Below the pieces are notes generated by a model. That model ran no database searches, was not told the origin of the DNA, and worked only from the letters and a program-made list of their open reading frames with translations. From NCBI GenBank assembly GCA_009746045.1, contig RPFO01000213.1, positions 13,345,051 through 13,381,461 on the forward strand: DNA of 36,411 nt, read 5' to 3'. How positions within the stretch are numbered: the stretch's first letter is position 1; every line of letters begins with the position of its first letter. This document shows, piece by piece, positions 35,689-36,411 of the stretch. The position numbers and the translations under genes were made by a program. This DNA comes from Mesostigma viride (taxonomy: Eukaryota; Streptophyta; Mesostigmatophyceae; Mesostigmatales; Mesostigmataceae).

Positions 35689-36024
35689 ATGTCGTCCGGC
35701 AAGAAGGGAGGATACGATTGGTTCGAGGACCTGGTCAACTCCCAACACGGCAGCAAGAACGTGAAGACGTCCAAATCGCTCGCCCCATCGACCGTCGTTC
35801 GCCACGTGGGCAGCTCGGACGATGAGGAAGAGGAGTACGAAGATACGGGGTTCGAGGAGGAGAAGAAAGCCCCCGTGGGGCCAGCGCCTTCCAAGGAGAG
35901 AGAGGAGAAGAGGCAGGCGGACGACCGAGACGATAGCGTGAAGAGGTACGTCCGCACCACGTACCGCACGGATCCCTCCTCGGTGCGTCACCCGGGGCTA
36001 AAAGATGTTCTCGTGCGTAAGTAG
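35689..36024 (+). CDS. Small acidic protein
   Basis: 111 residues. A short N-terminal segment (KKGGYDWFEDLVNSQHG) precedes an acidic, disordered middle (SSDDEEEEYEDTGFEEEKK) and a basic end (VKRYVRTTYRTDPSS, KDVLVRK). No family recognised. The stop TAG is just before the next start. Confidence 0.65.
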   Translation: MSSGKKGGYDWFEDLVNSQHGSKNVKTSKSLAPSTVVRHVGSSDDEEEEYEDTGFEEEKKAPVGPAPSKEREEKRQADDRDDSVKRYVRTTYRTDPSSVRHPGLKDVLVRK

Positions 36025-36031
36025 CCCGGCC

Positions 36032-36244
36032 ATGAAGACGACGCGAGACCACAGCGGAGTGGCGGCGTTGCTCTCCTTCTTCCTGCCTCTGCTGACGCTG
36101 GTCACGAGGCTGTACAACTGGATCGTCCGCTCGAACCCCTTCCAATCGGTCCCCTGTGATGACGAACGCGTTACCGTACAGAGAGCCTACGTGTCCGACC
36201 GCAACGACTGGTTCCACGTGGGACGCGAACTGCCGGGTATTTAA
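36032..36244 (+). CDS. Small membrane protein, one helix
   Basis: 70 residues from the ATG at 36032 (MKTTRDHSGVAALLSFF); an ATG at 36005 in the same frame would overlap the previous gene. One strong membrane helix is at about 10-32 (VAALLSFFLPLLTLVTRLYN), followed by a polar C-terminal part. Family unknown. Confidence 0.6.
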   Translation: MKTTRDHSGVAALLSFFLPLLTLVTRLYNWIVRSNPFQSVPCDDERVTVQRAYVSDRNDWFHVGRELPGI

Positions 36245-36261
36245 ACGACCACGGGGGCGTC

Positions 36262-36411
36262 ATGACGGAGCTTCCCCCTCGCGACGTCCTTCGCGCGTGC
36301 GATTGCGAGCTGCTCGCCGACGACATAGCCGAGCACAAGGTCAGTCTCGCGGTGGAGTTTTCCGTGGGAAAGGCGCACTACGCGGTGACGTACTCTCTCG
36401 ACGGCCCCGTG
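36262..36411 (+). CDS. Hypothetical protein, 3' end outside window
   Basis: The frame opens at the ATG at 36262 (MTELPPRDVLRACDCELL) and stays open for 50 codons to the window edge. Beta-strand-like alternation (SLAVEFSVGKAHYAVTYSL) suggests a folded domain. Too little is visible for a family. Confidence 0.55.
   Translation, partial: MTELPPRDVLRACDCELLADDIAEHKVSLAVEFSVGKAHYAVTYSLDGPV

Noticed and set aside
34524-35969. 481-codon minus-strand open frame including the region opposite the lipase
   Set aside because: Only its last 117 codons (from 34877) look like a protein with helices; the rest is antisense to the lipase.

Overview
The window looks like nuclear DNA of a green alga. A worn host retrotransposon region (about 1-10.7 kb) is joined to a stretch that reads like an endogenised large DNA virus of the NCLDV type (about 10.7-36.4 kb). 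The evidence for host DNA is a Ty3/gypsy polyprotein broken by two further DNA transposons with intact terminal repeats. The evidence for a viral origin is tightly packed intronless genes on both strands, many short two-helix membrane proteins, and families typical of algal giant viruses: CxHG/CKxCG zinc repeats with an HNH nuclease, a BRO-N/KilA-N-like domain, a DUF5763-like zinc finger with a J-domain HPD motif, an EsV-1-7-like Cys/His motif, a NifS-like cysteine desulfurase, a class 3 lipase and an ADP-ribosyltransferase-like protein. No NCLDV hallmark gene (capsid, PolB, ATPase, primase) lies in the window, so the viral assignment is an inference. The host species cannot be read from the sequence.

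Layout. 1-9168: an LTR retrotransposon in the order protease, C5-cytosine methyltransferase, reverse transcriptase, RNase H, integrase, PHD finger. It is interrupted by a 1534-bp hAT-like element (2908-4441, 8-bp target duplication) and a 1720-bp TTAA-flanked element (6106-7825), and it carries frameshifts and stops. 9171-10.7 kb: no gene, probable LTR remains. 10.77-16.9 kb: four large GC-rich genes in two divergent pairs. Each pair shares a promoter region with bZIP-like, CCAAT and heat-shock-element-like motifs. Two of the four genes carry one in-frame TAG each. A TA-flanked foldback element with an internal minisatellite (13140-13808) lies between the pairs. 17.1-20.9 kb: a zinc-finger/J-domain protein, two tandemly duplicated BRO-N-like genes (one fused to a PD-(D/E)XK nuclease) with duplicated TATA promoters, and an orphan gene. 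21.0-24.6 kb: a long coiled-coil gene with a lost start codon, a frameshift and an inserted element whose ends form an A-x-B-A-C-B pattern bounded by ATT, as in split-direct-repeat tyrosine-recombinase retroelements. 24.6-36.4 kb: the NifS-like gene, a cluster of small membrane proteins, the EsV-1-7-like protein, small basic and acidic proteins, the ADP-ribosyltransferase-like gene, a four-copy structured repeat cluster (32993-33802), more membrane proteins, the lipase and a gene running off the end.

How the genes may work together. No complete pathway is visible. The viral part is rich in candidate effector or virion-surface functions: an ADP-ribosyltransferase, a lipase, PLP sulfur chemistry and at least eight small membrane proteins. 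It also holds DNA-acting mobile modules (HNH, PD-(D/E)XK, BRO-N). The genes between 10.7 and 24.6 kb show decay, while those from 24.6 kb rightward look intact. The strongest candidates for something undescribed are the four-copy paired-box repeat at 33 kb, with a fixed 62-bp box spacing and conserved base pairing, and the ATT-bounded A-B-A-B element at 21.8-23.7 kb.
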